Below are positions 8,469 through 19,171 of a stretch of DNA of 64,000 nt, one piece after another (positions within the stretch are counted from its first letter, which is position 1; every line of letters begins with the position of its first letter). The notes beneath the pieces are model-generated. The model made no database searches and was not told where the DNA came from. It saw only the letters and a program-made list of their open reading frames with translations. Source of the DNA: Candidatus Cryptobacteroides aphodequi (lineage in GTDB: Bacteria; Bacteroidota; Bacteroidia; Bacteroidales; UBA932); NCBI GenBank assembly GCA_018065265.1, contig JAGHTP010000010.1, positions 39,738 to 103,737 on the forward strand, given 5' to 3'. Both the position numbers and the translations under genes were made by a program.

Positions 8469-11465
8469 TCAGAAATTATAAGTTGCGCCGACACAGACTG
8501 TCCTGTACTTCGGCTCCGAGCCGACATTGAGTTGAAGTTTGTCTGCATTGGGACCGAGCATCAGGCAGTCCTGAGCTTTGAGGTATATCTTCAAATGATC
8601 TCCGGGGACATTATATGTCAACTGAATATCAGGAATGGCGAAATGGTTCGTGCTGCCAATCCAGTAGCTGGATTTGACATTATTATTCGCATTTCCCATA
8701 GTTGTCAGCCTTGGATATCCTTCTGAGAGGACATTGACCGAATACTTCTTTTCCCCATAAACATTGTAGTAGTCTCCGTTGAAAAGGGTGCTGCCACCTG
8801 TCTGGGCGAACAGATACGCCCACAAATTAAAGCGCTTCCAACTGATGTCCACATTGAGACCATAATTGAATCTTGCGTGCGAGTGGCCGATTTCTTTCAT
8901 ATCATAGGCATCGATTACCTTGTCTCCGTTAAGATCGGCATATTTTATATCTCCGGCCTTGACTGTTCCATAAGAAGGGATTACATCCATTCCGTCAATC
9001 TCTTCCTGAGTATAGAGTCCAGTGGCTACAAGGCCCCAGATTGCATCTGTTGACGATCCGCGACGACGGTAATACTCCATACCTTCGCCATAGTCAAGTT
9101 CATCGAAGGCGAGCACGGCTCCCTTGTAGAATTTGACATCAGCACGCAGGGCGAAATGCCAGTCGCCATAGGAATGTGTCCACCCGATACGCAGTTCGGC
9201 GCCGTCAGTTTTGTGACTGCCGTAATTCACGTAGGGCAGGAACGAATCGCCGCCCACATAGAAAGGAGACGTCGTAGACAGGCGCACTGGTTCTCCTTTG
9301 CGTTTTGTATGGAACAGGGCGGCCTCAATGGCAAGCGTCTTGTCGAACAGATAAGCTTCCGCGCCGAGCGAAATGTCGTGCTTGTGTATCCAGCCAAGAG
9401 AAGCGTTTCCGGCTGTTATCGAAAGCAGATTGTTGCTTCCGGCACCGTCGGCATAGGAATATGTTCCATTCTTCAGGTACGTGTTCTGATACAGATGGAA
9501 AGAATCGAACTCGCTGCTGATATCGGTACGGCTGTCAGCAAGGGACGCCTTGATCTTCAGGAAATACGGGTCATCACATACAATCCATCCGGCGCCGAGA
9601 CTCTGTGCGTACCCCCATCTGTGCCCTCTGGAAAGTTTCTGGCTTCCGACCAGGGCTGCGCCATATTCGGCGATGAATTTCCTGTCATACATATAATTCA
9701 CCCTGGCGCCATAATTGAGCGAGCGTTCAGTGTACATCGATCCGCTCTCCTTATATGTCCCCAGAATCGAGTTCGCAACTGCCTTGATGTCGTGAACGCC
9801 ACCGAAGATCTGGTCATAAGAGAGGACATTGTACCATCCCGTACGGCGGAAGAACGCCACATCCGAAATTTTCTGAGCGCCTACAAAGTCATTGACACCA
9901 ACCTGACTGATGGCATAGGTCCCGTCATCAAGCAGGGTCGGAGTATATACGGCATAACTGTTTGCCTGTGTGACAGTATAGCGGTTATAGTTGTCCGATC
10001 CGAAATATGTCTTGAATTTCAACCCTTCCACCAGACTTTCGAGATTGACATCGATTCCGGCATTGATTTCCGCCATCCTGTCCATAGAATTCGAATAACC
10101 ACCGAGATACAGGTCTCCATAAATATTCTGGGTAAAAGTCATATCTCCACCAAGAAGGCTGTTCCCGAAAAGGACCGACCTCTGACTTCTGGCATCATCG
10201 ACCAGATACTGGTACTCGGGATTGATCCGGTCGATTGGAATCAGAAGAGGCTGCGCATTGATTCTGTTCTGCGATGCCATCTTCCAGAAATTCAGATTCT
10301 TGTAATTGACTCCGCTGTATGCGTTGAAAATCGATGAAGCAGCGAGATTGATGCTTATGAATTCGTTGAGTTTGACATCGACGTTACCACGCATATTAAA
10401 GCAGTTGGTCCGTTGATTGTCCGCCTGTCCTCCTTTAAGAATCGAACTTGTATTGTACCATCCGAGATTGACATAGTACCTGGTAACGTCATTGCCACCA
10501 GCGCAGTCGGCGGACACGCGGTGCTGAGGTTTGAACGAACGCAGGAATTCGGAGCTGTAATAATCAATCTCGGGATACATCACAGGATCAGAGCCGCTTC
10601 GCGCAGCCTCTATGTCTTCATAAGAGTATTTCTTCGACAGTCCGTCATTCTCGAGCGCCTCATTGTACTTGATCATATAGTCTGCAGTATGCAGATAGCC
10701 GGGATAGCTTTTCGGTATCCCGAAGTCGCTTTCGTAACGAATATGTATATCACGCTTCAATGACTGACCGTGTCTGGTGGTGATCATTATGATGCCGGCA
10801 TCTGCGAGAGTGCCATAGAGAAGACGTGAAGCGGCGTCCTTGAGAATGGTGATTTCCTCAATCTCATCAACATTTATCTTGTCGGAATAGGCTGTGAACG
10901 ATGAGCCTCCGTCACGTACAAGGCCATCCACGACGACCACGTACTTTTCGCCACGGATATCATTGGAGCCGAAGGTTCCGAGTCCTTCCGCCTCAACCAG
11001 ACTCTTCCAAAGCCTGTCATTGAACTTTCCGTCCAGATCGGACGGGCGGATTCTTTCAACTCCGTTGACAATCCGGAGCTGCTCGAGTTCACCGAAAGGC
11101 ACATTCACCCTGGCATTCTGTCCCAGCTGGAACAACGTGGAGTCGAGCACGATGACTCTGTCGGAGGCCAAGTTCGGAAGGAATACGTTTCTTGTCTCGA
11201 ACGCCGGATGCTCGATGCAAATGTAATCTGCGGCACCGGTTCTGACACTGAACTCGCCATTTTCAGAAGTCCGTGTAACCTGAGTTCCTTCCATAGCCGT
11301 GACAACGGCGCCCTGGACCGGCCGGCCGCTTGCATCAACGACTTTTGCCGACCAGGTAGCCACAGCCTTCTTTCCCTTTTTGGCAGCAGGAGCGGCATAT
11401 AGCGGAGCTGTGCAGAGAGCTGCCATCAAAATGGCAAGCACAGTCATTTTCAATGTTGTCTTCAT
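8469..11465 (-). CDS. SusC/RagA family TonB-linked outer membrane protein (divergent N-terminus)
   Basis: CarboxypepD_reg-like region, plug VDEIEEITILKDAASRLLYGTLADAGIIMITTRHG, long beta-barrel; immediately upstream of susD-like gene. Confidence 0.92.
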   Translation of the reverse strand: MKTTLKMTVLAILMAALCTAPLYAAPAAKKGKKAVATWSAKVVDASGRPVQGAVVTAMEGTQVTRTSENGEFSVRTGAADYICIEHPAFETRNVFLPNLASDRVIVLDSTLFQLGQNARVNVPFGELEQLRIVNGVERIRPSDLDGKFNDRLWKSLVEAEGLGTFGSNDIRGEKYVVVVDGLVRDGGSSFTAYSDKINVDEIEEITILKDAASRLLYGTLADAGIIMITTRHGQSLKRDIHIRYESDFGIPKSYPGYLHTADYMIKYNEALENDGLSKKYSYEDIEAARSGSDPVMYPEIDYYSSEFLRSFKPQHRVSADCAGGNDVTRYYVNLGWYNTSSILKGGQADNQRTNCFNMRGNVDVKLNEFISINLAASSIFNAYSGVNYKNLNFWKMASQNRINAQPLLIPIDRINPEYQYLVDDARSQRSVLFGNSLLGGDMTFTQNIYGDLYLGGYSNSMDRMAEINAGIDVNLESLVEGLKFKTYFGSDNYNRYTVTQANSYAVYTPTLLDDGTYAISQVGVNDFVGAQKISDVAFFRRTGWYNVLSYDQIFGGVHDIKAVANSILGTYKESGSMYTERSLNYGARVNYMYDRKFIAEYGAALVGSQKLSRGHRWGYAQSLGAGWIVCDDPYFLKIKASLADSRTDISSEFDSFHLYQNTYLKNGTYSYADGAGSNNLLSITAGNASLGWIHKHDISLGAEAYLFDKTLAIEAALFHTKRKGEPVRLSTTSPFYVGGDSFLPYVNYGSHKTDGAELRIGWTHSYGDWHFALRADVKFYKGAVLAFDELDYGEGMEYYRRRGSSTDAIWGLVATGLYTQEEIDGMDVIPSYGTVKAGDIKYADLNGDKVIDAYDMKEIGHSHARFNYGLNVDISWKRFNLWAYLFAQTGGSTLFNGDYYNVYGEKKYSVNVLSEGYPRLTTMGNANNNVKSSYWIGSTNHFAIPDIQLTYNVPGDHLKIYLKAQDCLMLGPNADKLQLNVGSEPKYRTVCVGATYNF

Positions 11466-11468
11466 CTT

Positions 11469-13325
11469 CTACCAACCGGGATTTTGAGTAAAACCATCAT
11501 ATTGCTGGACATCCGATTTACGGAACGGGAACCAGTAGTGCTTGTCGTCGAACTGCCCTTCGAAAAGAACGACCTCACGATAATACGTGTGGTTCTTGTC
11601 GAACTCCGCGGCATATCTTGTCCTGTATTCCGGCAGATGGGCAAGATACCATCTGCGCAAGTCCACGAAACGGTGTCCTTCAAAAGCGAGTTCAACCGAA
11701 CGTTCGTTGCGGATACGGTCTCTGAACTTATCTTTCGAGCCGGTGTAAATGCTGCGTACATCGGGCAACGATTCGTCGCCATAACTTATCAGTTCCGCCG
11801 GCTGGGTGGCATCTTCCGATTCGGGCAACTTAACCCTTCTGCGGACGATATTGACAGCTTCAAGCGCCGTCAAAGCACCCCAGGACGGAGCGATGTCCGG
11901 ACCTTTGACCTCATTCAGAGCCTCGGCGTAATTCAAATAAACCTCAGCCAGCCTGATATACGGGCAGGAATAACGGTAGTTGTTCCAATCGGAGCCAAGG
12001 TCGGTATTGTTCACTTTGTACGGAATGTACTTTCTGATAAGATATCCGGTAATCGAGCCGCCGGCCTGAGGATCGCGGTCAAGGCCCATCCCCGTACTTG
12101 AGCTGCCTCCGGCAGAATAAAGCTGGATATACGACGACTCGCTGCTGTTCTTGGCGATCCATTTCGTGCCGTCTACAAGGATGTCCTTGAGAAGACGCGG
12201 ATCACGGTTGCGCCAGGGTCTGAGCTTGTCATAGTCGCCGGCAGGCGCATCTGCAATAGCGTATCCTGTAGCCGTTTCGTACATATTGACCATATTGACG
12301 GTAGGCGCAGTGACAACACCATTGCCGCCGAACCTCTGGCTATTATGCAAACGCCCGATTCCAAGATTGAGTATCTGGCTCTGTCCTTTGGCCGTACTGA
12401 TCTTTGCGAATATGGTTTCCGTTGTCCAGATACTGTTGATGCTGGAACGGGAATCACAGAAATTAGTGGAATACTCGCTCCAGGGCACAAGCGCATAGAC
12501 TCCCCTGTCGGCCATCTTTATTACCTCATAAGCCACTTTGGCAGCCTGTTCGCAAAGCTCGGGATCATATTCGGCGACACCGGTCTCAAGTTTGGTCGTG
12601 AGCGGACTTGCGGCATATAGCAGAGCCCTCGACTCCAGCGCGAGTGCGGCACCCTTTGTCGCGCGGCCCACATTCGATCCTCTCGACTGCGAGCCGACCT
12701 GAGTGTCGTTCCAGTCCTCCGGCAACAATTCGGCGGCAGCGGCGAAGTCGGCAGCGACATTCAGCAGTGTTTCCTTGAATGAAAGCCGGGGCAGCTTAAG
12801 GTTGTCCTCGGGAGAGAAATACTTCGATATATACGGCAGACCTCCCCAGTATTTCGCAAGTTCAAAATGGTTCCAGGCTCTAAAGAAGAGAGCCTGACCT
12901 TTGAGCAGATTGTACTCTTCTTCAGTTCCGGTCAGGTAGTCCATCCGTTCCAGAGCGTGATTGCAGGTGCGGATATTCTCCAGCGCCTGGTCCCATAAAC
13001 CTACGTGATCTCCCGATACGGTGACAAACGGATTGTGCGACGTGTTGCGGTAAAGCCACATATAGTCACCCATCGGTATGTTGAACGAGACGGGGAAGGT
13101 CTTGTTGTTATATACGTCATCGCCGAAGTCCATCGAAGCGGTATAGCACTGACCGACATATTTGATCAGGCCAGTTCCATACAGGACATCGAGGAAGCCC
13201 TGGAAGTAACGGTAGTTGCCGAACACCTGCTCTTCGTTCACATCCGATGAAGGTGTCTTTTCGAGATATGGTTCACAGGCGGATACAAGCGCCAGAACAA
13301 TAATTGGAATTATTCTTTTCTTCAT
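11469..13325 (-). CDS. RagB/SusD family nutrient uptake outer membrane protein
   Basis: Lipobox SACEPYLEKTPSS; IRNERSVELAFEGHRFVDLRRW. Confidence 0.95.
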   Translation of the reverse strand: MKKRIIPIIVLALVSACEPYLEKTPSSDVNEEQVFGNYRYFQGFLDVLYGTGLIKYVGQCYTASMDFGDDVYNNKTFPVSFNIPMGDYMWLYRNTSHNPFVTVSGDHVGLWDQALENIRTCNHALERMDYLTGTEEEYNLLKGQALFFRAWNHFELAKYWGGLPYISKYFSPEDNLKLPRLSFKETLLNVAADFAAAAELLPEDWNDTQVGSQSRGSNVGRATKGAALALESRALLYAASPLTTKLETGVAEYDPELCEQAAKVAYEVIKMADRGVYALVPWSEYSTNFCDSRSSINSIWTTETIFAKISTAKGQSQILNLGIGRLHNSQRFGGNGVVTAPTVNMVNMYETATGYAIADAPAGDYDKLRPWRNRDPRLLKDILVDGTKWIAKNSSESSYIQLYSAGGSSSTGMGLDRDPQAGGSITGYLIRKYIPYKVNNTDLGSDWNNYRYSCPYIRLAEVYLNYAEALNEVKGPDIAPSWGALTALEAVNIVRRRVKLPESEDATQPAELISYGDESLPDVRSIYTGSKDKFRDRIRNERSVELAFEGHRFVDLRRWYLAHLPEYRTRYAAEFDKNHTYYREVVLFEGQFDDKHYWFPFRKSDVQQYDGFTQNPGW

Positions 13326-13337
13326 TGCATATCCTCC

Positions 13338-16300
13338 TTAGAATTCCAGTTTGACGCCAAGGTTGACTCTCTTGGTAATAGGGTAGGCACTGACATTGGT
13401 GTTTTCCCTCTTTCCTCCTGTCTCCCTGTCCTCATTGAGGTGGGAATACAGGAAAAGATTGTTTCCATTGACGTAGAAATTGATATAATTGATTCCCAGG
13501 TTTTTCAGACTGCTGTTCTTGAGCTTGTACGATAGTTCAGCGGTCTTGAGCCTCCACTGTGTTCCATCTTTCAAATAGTACTCACAACTGGCCACCGGAG
13601 CGCCGGAGAGCATAAATGATGGCGTATGATGCGTTCCCGTACCTCCGGGAAGCCACATATCCGCAGCGACTCCAGTGTCGACAACACTGTAATAATGCGG
13701 CGAAGAAAATTCGCTTTCCGTCTGGATAAGGGTGCAGTTTCTGGTTCCATAAATCTGGACCATTAAACTGATGTTCTTCCACGTGGCCCCCAGCTGGAAA
13801 CTTGCAGTGTGCTGCGGGTGGTTGGAATAACCGTAGGGCACGATGTCGTCGGTATTTACAATGCCGTCTCCATTATAGTCTACCTGGCGGTACATTCCCA
13901 CAATGGCCTGGTTGGAATTCTCCACGGCAACAGAGGTGTACATCTGGTCCCAGTTCTCGATAATGCCGTTTGAGAGAACACTGGTCTGCTGTCCTATGGA
14001 GTAACCTGCTTTCTTCTGATATGCGGGTGCCAGTTCAGGATCTTCCATATAGACAATCACATCCTTTGCATACGACAGCATCGCGGTAGCATAATAACTG
14101 AAATCCTTGCCGATTCTGTCGTTCCACCTGAGTTCGAATTCAATTCCACTTTCTTTGGTCCGTCCTATATTTGCGGCAATCGGATCGGCACCGAACCAGG
14201 GCGGTATGTTGCGCTGTTCGGCGCTCATAAAGATATCGTAGCGGCGTCCCCAGAAATAATCCACATTGAACACAAGCCTGTGCGAAAGGTACGCTGTTTC
14301 AAGCGCGACATCATTCTTGATCGAAGTCTCCCACTTTGCTTCAGGATTACCGATGTTGCTTACCGTATAGGTAGGATATGGTGAAACGCTTGTGGCCGGC
14401 TGCCCGAAGTACGCGGGATTGGCAATCTTTTTCCACTGAGTTACATAAAGCCATTTTGGAATGTTGTTGTCGCTTCCCACCTTTCCCCACGAATACCTGA
14501 GCTTGAACAGGTCGAGCCATTTGCGCACATCGGAATTGCGCAGCCAGGGCTCTTCGGTGGCAACCCATCCGAATGCTGCGGAAGGGAAAAATCCGAACTT
14601 GTTTCCTTTCGCGAACTTTTCCGACCCGTTGTATGCCCCGTTCACCTCCAACAGATAACGGCCGTCATAGTCGTAGGTCAGTCGCCCGGCCCACTCTTCG
14701 CGGTATGTAGCGAAAGCCGATCCGGTTGCATTCTCGATACGCTTGAAAAGTCCGAGTGCGCTGACCGAATGTTTGTCGGCGAAAGTCCTTGCATAGTCGA
14801 TTGAGGCCTGATACATCAGGTTCTTGTAGACATTGGTCTGGCTCGTTTCCGTTCCGACAGCATTCTCCGCGAGATCGAACTCGAAACCGGACGCGGAACT
14901 CCAACTCGAAGGAATGTTCCAGACTGTGTCCCCGGTCTGCCAGTTCACATACTTCGTTTGGGGACGGGAGGCAGAGATGTCCGGGCCAGACGAGTAATAG
15001 AAGTTCCTGAAATTCACAAGTCCTTTAAACTTGAGCCCCTTCGTGATGAAATCAAGTTTCTGGACAAGAGTCAGCGAAACGTTGGCATCCATACGGGTAT
15101 CTTTGGTCACACCGCTGTAATTGAGGAGTTCCACCGGATTGTACATATTGTATCCGTCCTCGTTATTTGCAAACGTGCCGTCGGGATATCTTACAGGATA
15201 TTGGTCAGGGCCTTTGTAGTACACTCCCCTCCAAAGGTATGCAGCACCGGCCCCGGTGGACTGCTCGACACCGGTTGCGCCGTCCATATCCAGCGAAATA
15301 GTCGTTGACTTCGTGGGCAGGAAATCGAGATTGACCCTGTAATTGTATCGCGAATAGTCGTTCTTGGGAACATATCCCTGACCGAAGTCCTGGCCTTTCA
15401 ACACATCTCCATCATAAAGGTACGACAACGATCCGTAATATTTGACATATTTGGTACCACCACGTATATTCCAGTTGTATCGCTGCGACCAGGCGAACTT
15501 CCTGACCATCTCATCTGTCCAGTCGACATCCGGGAACATATACGGATCGGTCTGGTCACGGTACTTGCGAAGGATTTCGACAGGAGTTATGTAACTCCAC
15601 GACGACGGAGCCACGGCCACCTGATTCTCAATGGCACGATTACGCAGATACAACGCATCGTAGGATCCGAGATTGTCGGGCATTTTGGACGCAGTCTTTG
15701 CGATGATGTTGGCAGAAGCATTCATTACCGGAGCGCCATCGCGGCCACGTTTTGACGTAACAAGGATGACTCCATTGCCACCTCGCACACCAAAAACTGC
15801 CGTAGCGGACGCATCCTTCAAGACTGAAATGCTCTCAACTTCAGAAACGTCGAGGTCGTTCATATCCCTCTCGACACCGTCCACCAGGACAAGCGGAGAG
15901 GATCCGTTCCACGTAGATTTGGCGCGTATTAATATTTCCGCGCTGTCCTCTCCAGGCTTTCCAGAATAACTGAGCGTGGACATTCCGGGCACAAGTCCGG
16001 TGAGCGCATTCGAAATATTGGTAACACCACCGGTACGTGTGATATCGTCGGACTTGACCTGTGAGATGGCGCCGACAACGCTCTGTTTCTTCTGAAGTCC
16101 ATAACCGACGACAACCACCTCTTCTAGCATCTGGCTGTCTTCATCCATAGATACTTCGAAGGGTTTTACAGCATTCTTCGCCGTGACGGTAACCGACGCA
16201 TCCTTCATTCCAAGACATTGGAACAGCAGGACCGCGCCTTCAGGGGCGGCAATCACAAACTGCCCGTCGAAATCGGTCATCGTACCTGTGGTGGTCCCGC

Positions 16301-16448
16301 TTATTATGATGCTTACACCGGGGAGAGTTTCGCCGGTCGATGATGACCGCACCGTCCCGGAGATCATCATATTATCCTGGGCATTAAGCGGTACCGCCGC
16401 AAAAAGCCCAAGACAAAGCGAAACAATTCCTAAAATGATTCTTTTCAT
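13338..16448 (-). CDS. SusC/RagA family TonB-linked outer membrane protein
   Basis: ISGTVRSSSTGETLPGVSIIISGTTTGTMTDFDGQF; VVVGYGLQKKQSVVGAISQVK; VESISVLKDASATAVFGVRGGNGVILVTSKRG. Confidence 0.98.
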   Translation of the reverse strand: MKRIILGIVSLCLGLFAAVPLNAQDNMMISGTVRSSSTGETLPGVSIIISGTTTGTMTDFDGQFVIAAPEGAVLLFQCLGMKDASVTVTAKNAVKPFEVSMDEDSQMLEEVVVVGYGLQKKQSVVGAISQVKSDDITRTGGVTNISNALTGLVPGMSTLSYSGKPGEDSAEILIRAKSTWNGSSPLVLVDGVERDMNDLDVSEVESISVLKDASATAVFGVRGGNGVILVTSKRGRDGAPVMNASANIIAKTASKMPDNLGSYDALYLRNRAIENQVAVAPSSWSYITPVEILRKYRDQTDPYMFPDVDWTDEMVRKFAWSQRYNWNIRGGTKYVKYYGSLSYLYDGDVLKGQDFGQGYVPKNDYSRYNYRVNLDFLPTKSTTISLDMDGATGVEQSTGAGAAYLWRGVYYKGPDQYPVRYPDGTFANNEDGYNMYNPVELLNYSGVTKDTRMDANVSLTLVQKLDFITKGLKFKGLVNFRNFYYSSGPDISASRPQTKYVNWQTGDTVWNIPSSWSSASGFEFDLAENAVGTETSQTNVYKNLMYQASIDYARTFADKHSVSALGLFKRIENATGSAFATYREEWAGRLTYDYDGRYLLEVNGAYNGSEKFAKGNKFGFFPSAAFGWVATEEPWLRNSDVRKWLDLFKLRYSWGKVGSDNNIPKWLYVTQWKKIANPAYFGQPATSVSPYPTYTVSNIGNPEAKWETSIKNDVALETAYLSHRLVFNVDYFWGRRYDIFMSAEQRNIPPWFGADPIAANIGRTKESGIEFELRWNDRIGKDFSYYATAMLSYAKDVIVYMEDPELAPAYQKKAGYSIGQQTSVLSNGIIENWDQMYTSVAVENSNQAIVGMYRQVDYNGDGIVNTDDIVPYGYSNHPQHTASFQLGATWKNISLMVQIYGTRNCTLIQTESEFSSPHYYSVVDTGVAADMWLPGGTGTHHTPSFMLSGAPVASCEYYLKDGTQWRLKTAELSYKLKNSSLKNLGINYINFYVNGNNLFLYSHLNEDRETGGKRENTNVSAYPITKRVNLGVKLEF

Positions 16449-17983
16449 TTTTCAGACTTTTCGTATATGACTATCGAATCCATAACCAGGTTGGCTCCGG
16501 GTACGGGGTTGGTCCAGGTAATTTCCAGCGTATGGTGCCCTGAGTCAAGGAGATAGTTCCAATAAATGTCGAAACGACGGGTGGCAAAATCAGAGGGCAT
16601 CAGCACCTGTTCCACATTGCCGTCAACGGACACTGTCACTTCCGCCACATAATCAGCCGGAACGCCACCATCTTTCTTCCTGTTAAGTTTGCCCGGCACC
16701 GCTATGCCGCATCCGTCGAACTCATAGACGAAGGTCTTGCGGAAATTGTTGCATTTGGTCTTATCCTTCGCCACGAGCCTAAGGCCTTCGAAACTCTTTT
16801 CGAAAGGAGCCACAGCCACCTGTGCAACGGGCACCTTTACGGTTTTACGTCCATATCGGCCTCCAGCCTTCGAAATATTCTCAAGCGCAATCCTCTCGGT
16901 CATATCATATGCCTTGCGAAGGGAAATTTCCGTATGAGGGAAGTTGATATTCTCCACTTCCTCAACGGGTGCAATCCAACGCTCTGCGATATTGCTGTAA
17001 CCAAGAACGGTTCCCAGTATACCGGCAGCCGACGCGGGGTTGCAGTCGGAATCGGCTCCGCATCTCATCGCTATGTCCATTGTTTTGAACATATCCTTCT
17101 GTCCGTAGAGAAGTCCCATCACGACGTAGGCGGAATTCACCTTCGCATCAATGTCGAAAGGATCGTCCACCCCCTTGGGACAACTGATTTCAGCAGACCA
17201 CTTGTCCTCTACCATTTTCCAGGTGTCCTGCCAGTCGGCATTCTCCCCGCACCAGCGGATCACATCCGAAATGCACTTATGATAATCGCTCTGTTCGGGG
17301 ATGGCTTTGAGCGCTTCGCTTACGATTGCCTGGATATCGTCATACACAAAAGCAAGCGAGTACATCGTTGCGATGTAGAGACCGCCATAATAACCGTCGC
17401 CATAATTCATAATGTGCCCGACTTTGTCACAAATCTTCATAGCCACATCGGGAAGCGCCGGGCTGGTCAATCCGGCGAAATCAGCCTCAATCTGGAAGTC
17501 GATATCATCAGCGTGAGGATTGTTGGTCCAGTATCCGCACTCCGGTACGGACATTCCGGCAAGAATGTTATACCTTGCAGCCTGATTCGCGTGCCACAGG
17601 TTATAACTTGCGTGAGCAAAAGAATCCGCATATATGGAAGCGGGGACATCCATCCCCTCCCTGTCGAGGACATCCAGGAAAGAAAGATCCATATAAACGT
17701 CGTCATACAGCCCCGGCTCATTGTCAAAATACCATTTGCAGCGATGTTCTCCGTCCCAGGGGACCTGAACATCACCGGGAATCATCATCCCGTTATATTT
17801 GAACTCGGTCGGGGCACCATATGTACAACCGAAGGTCTGGCCTGCCCAACCTCCCATAATCTTGTCGCGCAGTTCTGTTCTTGTGAGTTTAATTTTGGCA
17901 GTACGTGCATCAGAAACCGTACAGAAACCGAACAAGCCAATCAGAACGGCCAGAACAATTGTTTTTCCCTTCATTTTATACAT
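16445..17983 (-). CDS. secreted ADP-ribosylglycohydrolase family protein
   Basis: RDKIMGGWAGQTFGCTYGAPTEF; DDVYMDLSFLDVL; AMRCGADSDCNPASAAGILGTVLGY; signal peptide. Confidence 0.85.
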   Translation of the reverse strand: MYKMKGKTIVLAVLIGLFGFCTVSDARTAKIKLTRTELRDKIMGGWAGQTFGCTYGAPTEFKYNGMMIPGDVQVPWDGEHRCKWYFDNEPGLYDDVYMDLSFLDVLDREGMDVPASIYADSFAHASYNLWHANQAARYNILAGMSVPECGYWTNNPHADDIDFQIEADFAGLTSPALPDVAMKICDKVGHIMNYGDGYYGGLYIATMYSLAFVYDDIQAIVSEALKAIPEQSDYHKCISDVIRWCGENADWQDTWKMVEDKWSAEISCPKGVDDPFDIDAKVNSAYVVMGLLYGQKDMFKTMDIAMRCGADSDCNPASAAGILGTVLGYSNIAERWIAPVEEVENINFPHTEISLRKAYDMTERIALENISKAGGRYGRKTVKVPVAQVAVAPFEKSFEGLRLVAKDKTKCNNFRKTFVYEFDGCGIAVPGKLNRKKDGGVPADYVAEVTVSVDGNVEQVLMPSDFATRRFDIYWNYLLDSGHHTLEITWTNPVPGANLVMDSIVIYEKSEK

Positions 17984-18006
17984 TTTTTGTTATTTTGCGA
18001 TATCGT

Positions 18007-18026
18007 TTGTGCAATTGAGTGCACAA
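18007..18026. promoter_or_regulatory. candidate LacI-family operator (perfect 7-bp inverted repeat)
   Basis: TTGTGCA-ATTGAG-TGCACAA in the LacI/ARH divergent intergenic region; extra half site TGCACAA at 18050. Confidence 0.5.
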
Positions 18027-18130
18027 GTTTATATTTTATTTACTTTATTTGCACAAAATTCCAAGAAATTTATACTGATACACACTGCATCAAGTGCGCA
18101 AAACAAGAAAATTCTTGCGCTAATAATTCA

Positions 18131-19171
18131 ATGAACAAAGAAACTCTTTCAACCATAGCCAAACGCACAGGTTACTCTGTGACAACGGTCTCCCGCGTAA
18201 TAAGCGGCAATGCAGCCTCCCACAGAATACCTGAGAATACGGCCAAGGCTATAATGGACGAAGTCAAGCGGTGCAATTACACGCCCAGCGCAATAGCAAA
18301 AAGTTTGCGCACAAGCAAAAGCGGAACGATAGGTCTTATCCTTCCGTCTGTAGCAAATCCATATTTTGCGGAAATAGCAGGAGCCGTCATCGCTGAAGCA
18401 AAAGCAAAAGGATACTTCACCATTGTCCTTGACACAATGGAGCAAAAGAAAAATATGGAGGAATGCGCCAGGATACTTTATGGAAGACAGGTTGAGGGAA
18501 TGATAGTCATTCCGAGCGGAGATGACCCATCCTTGCTGGAGCGCCTTGATAGCCACCTTCCCATCGTGCTGATGGACAGGAGCTATGACTATTCCACGCT
18601 TTCGTATGTCACTACGAACAACTACGAAGGAGGATTAATGGGAACCCGACTTCTCATAAAGAGCGGCCATACAAGAATTGCCTGCATCCAGGGCGAAAAG
18701 GAAATGCCGGTCAGCGAAAGAGTCAAGGGGTACAGAGACGCAATGCGCGAGGCCGGGCTTGAGGAAAACATAAGCATTTCCGGGAATGAGTTCTCCGCTC
18801 ACTGCGGATACCTCGAGACAGCCCTGCTGCTTTCTTCCGAGGACCGGCCTACAGCCATATTTGCGCTTTCAAGCACAATTCTGCTTGGCGCTATGAAAGC
18901 AATCAAGGAGCATCAACTGATGATCCCCGATGACATTGCGCTTCTCTCCTTCGATGACAATCTGTATATGGACTACACCACACCTGTGATAACCCGTATC
19001 CGTCAGCCCTTGGAAGATATGGCCAAACTGGCCGTTAAAATACTGTTCGGCAGAATTGAAAACACCCTGACGGCATCTTCTCAACTCCGACTGAGCCCGT
19101 CCCTCATAACTGGAGAATCACACAAGACTTGTCATTCTCCAACTGAGCCTTCAGTTCTTCAAGGGAATTGA
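18131..19171 (+). CDS. LacI family transcriptional regulator
   Basis: Start corrected to ATG 18131: MNKETLSTIAKRTGYSVTTVSRVISGNAASHRIPENTAKAIMDEVKRCNYTPSAIAKSLRT; periplasmic-binding-like sensor domain. The track's 16934 start is antisense read-through. Confidence 0.95.
   Translation: MNKETLSTIAKRTGYSVTTVSRVISGNAASHRIPENTAKAIMDEVKRCNYTPSAIAKSLRTSKSGTIGLILPSVANPYFAEIAGAVIAEAKAKGYFTIVLDTMEQKKNMEECARILYGRQVEGMIVIPSGDDPSLLERLDSHLPIVLMDRSYDYSTLSYVTTNNYEGGLMGTRLLIKSGHTRIACIQGEKEMPVSERVKGYRDAMREAGLEENISISGNEFSAHCGYLETALLLSSEDRPTAIFALSSTILLGAMKAIKEHQLMIPDDIALLSFDDNLYMDYTTPVITRIRQPLEDMAKLAVKILFGRIENTLTASSQLRLSPSLITGESHKTCHSPTEPSVLQGN

Noticed and set aside
16934-18130. N-terminal 400 aa of the 745-aa plus ORF 16934-19171
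   Set aside because: Antisense to the ADP-ribosylglycohydrolase gene; LacI begins at ATG 18131 with a canonical HTH
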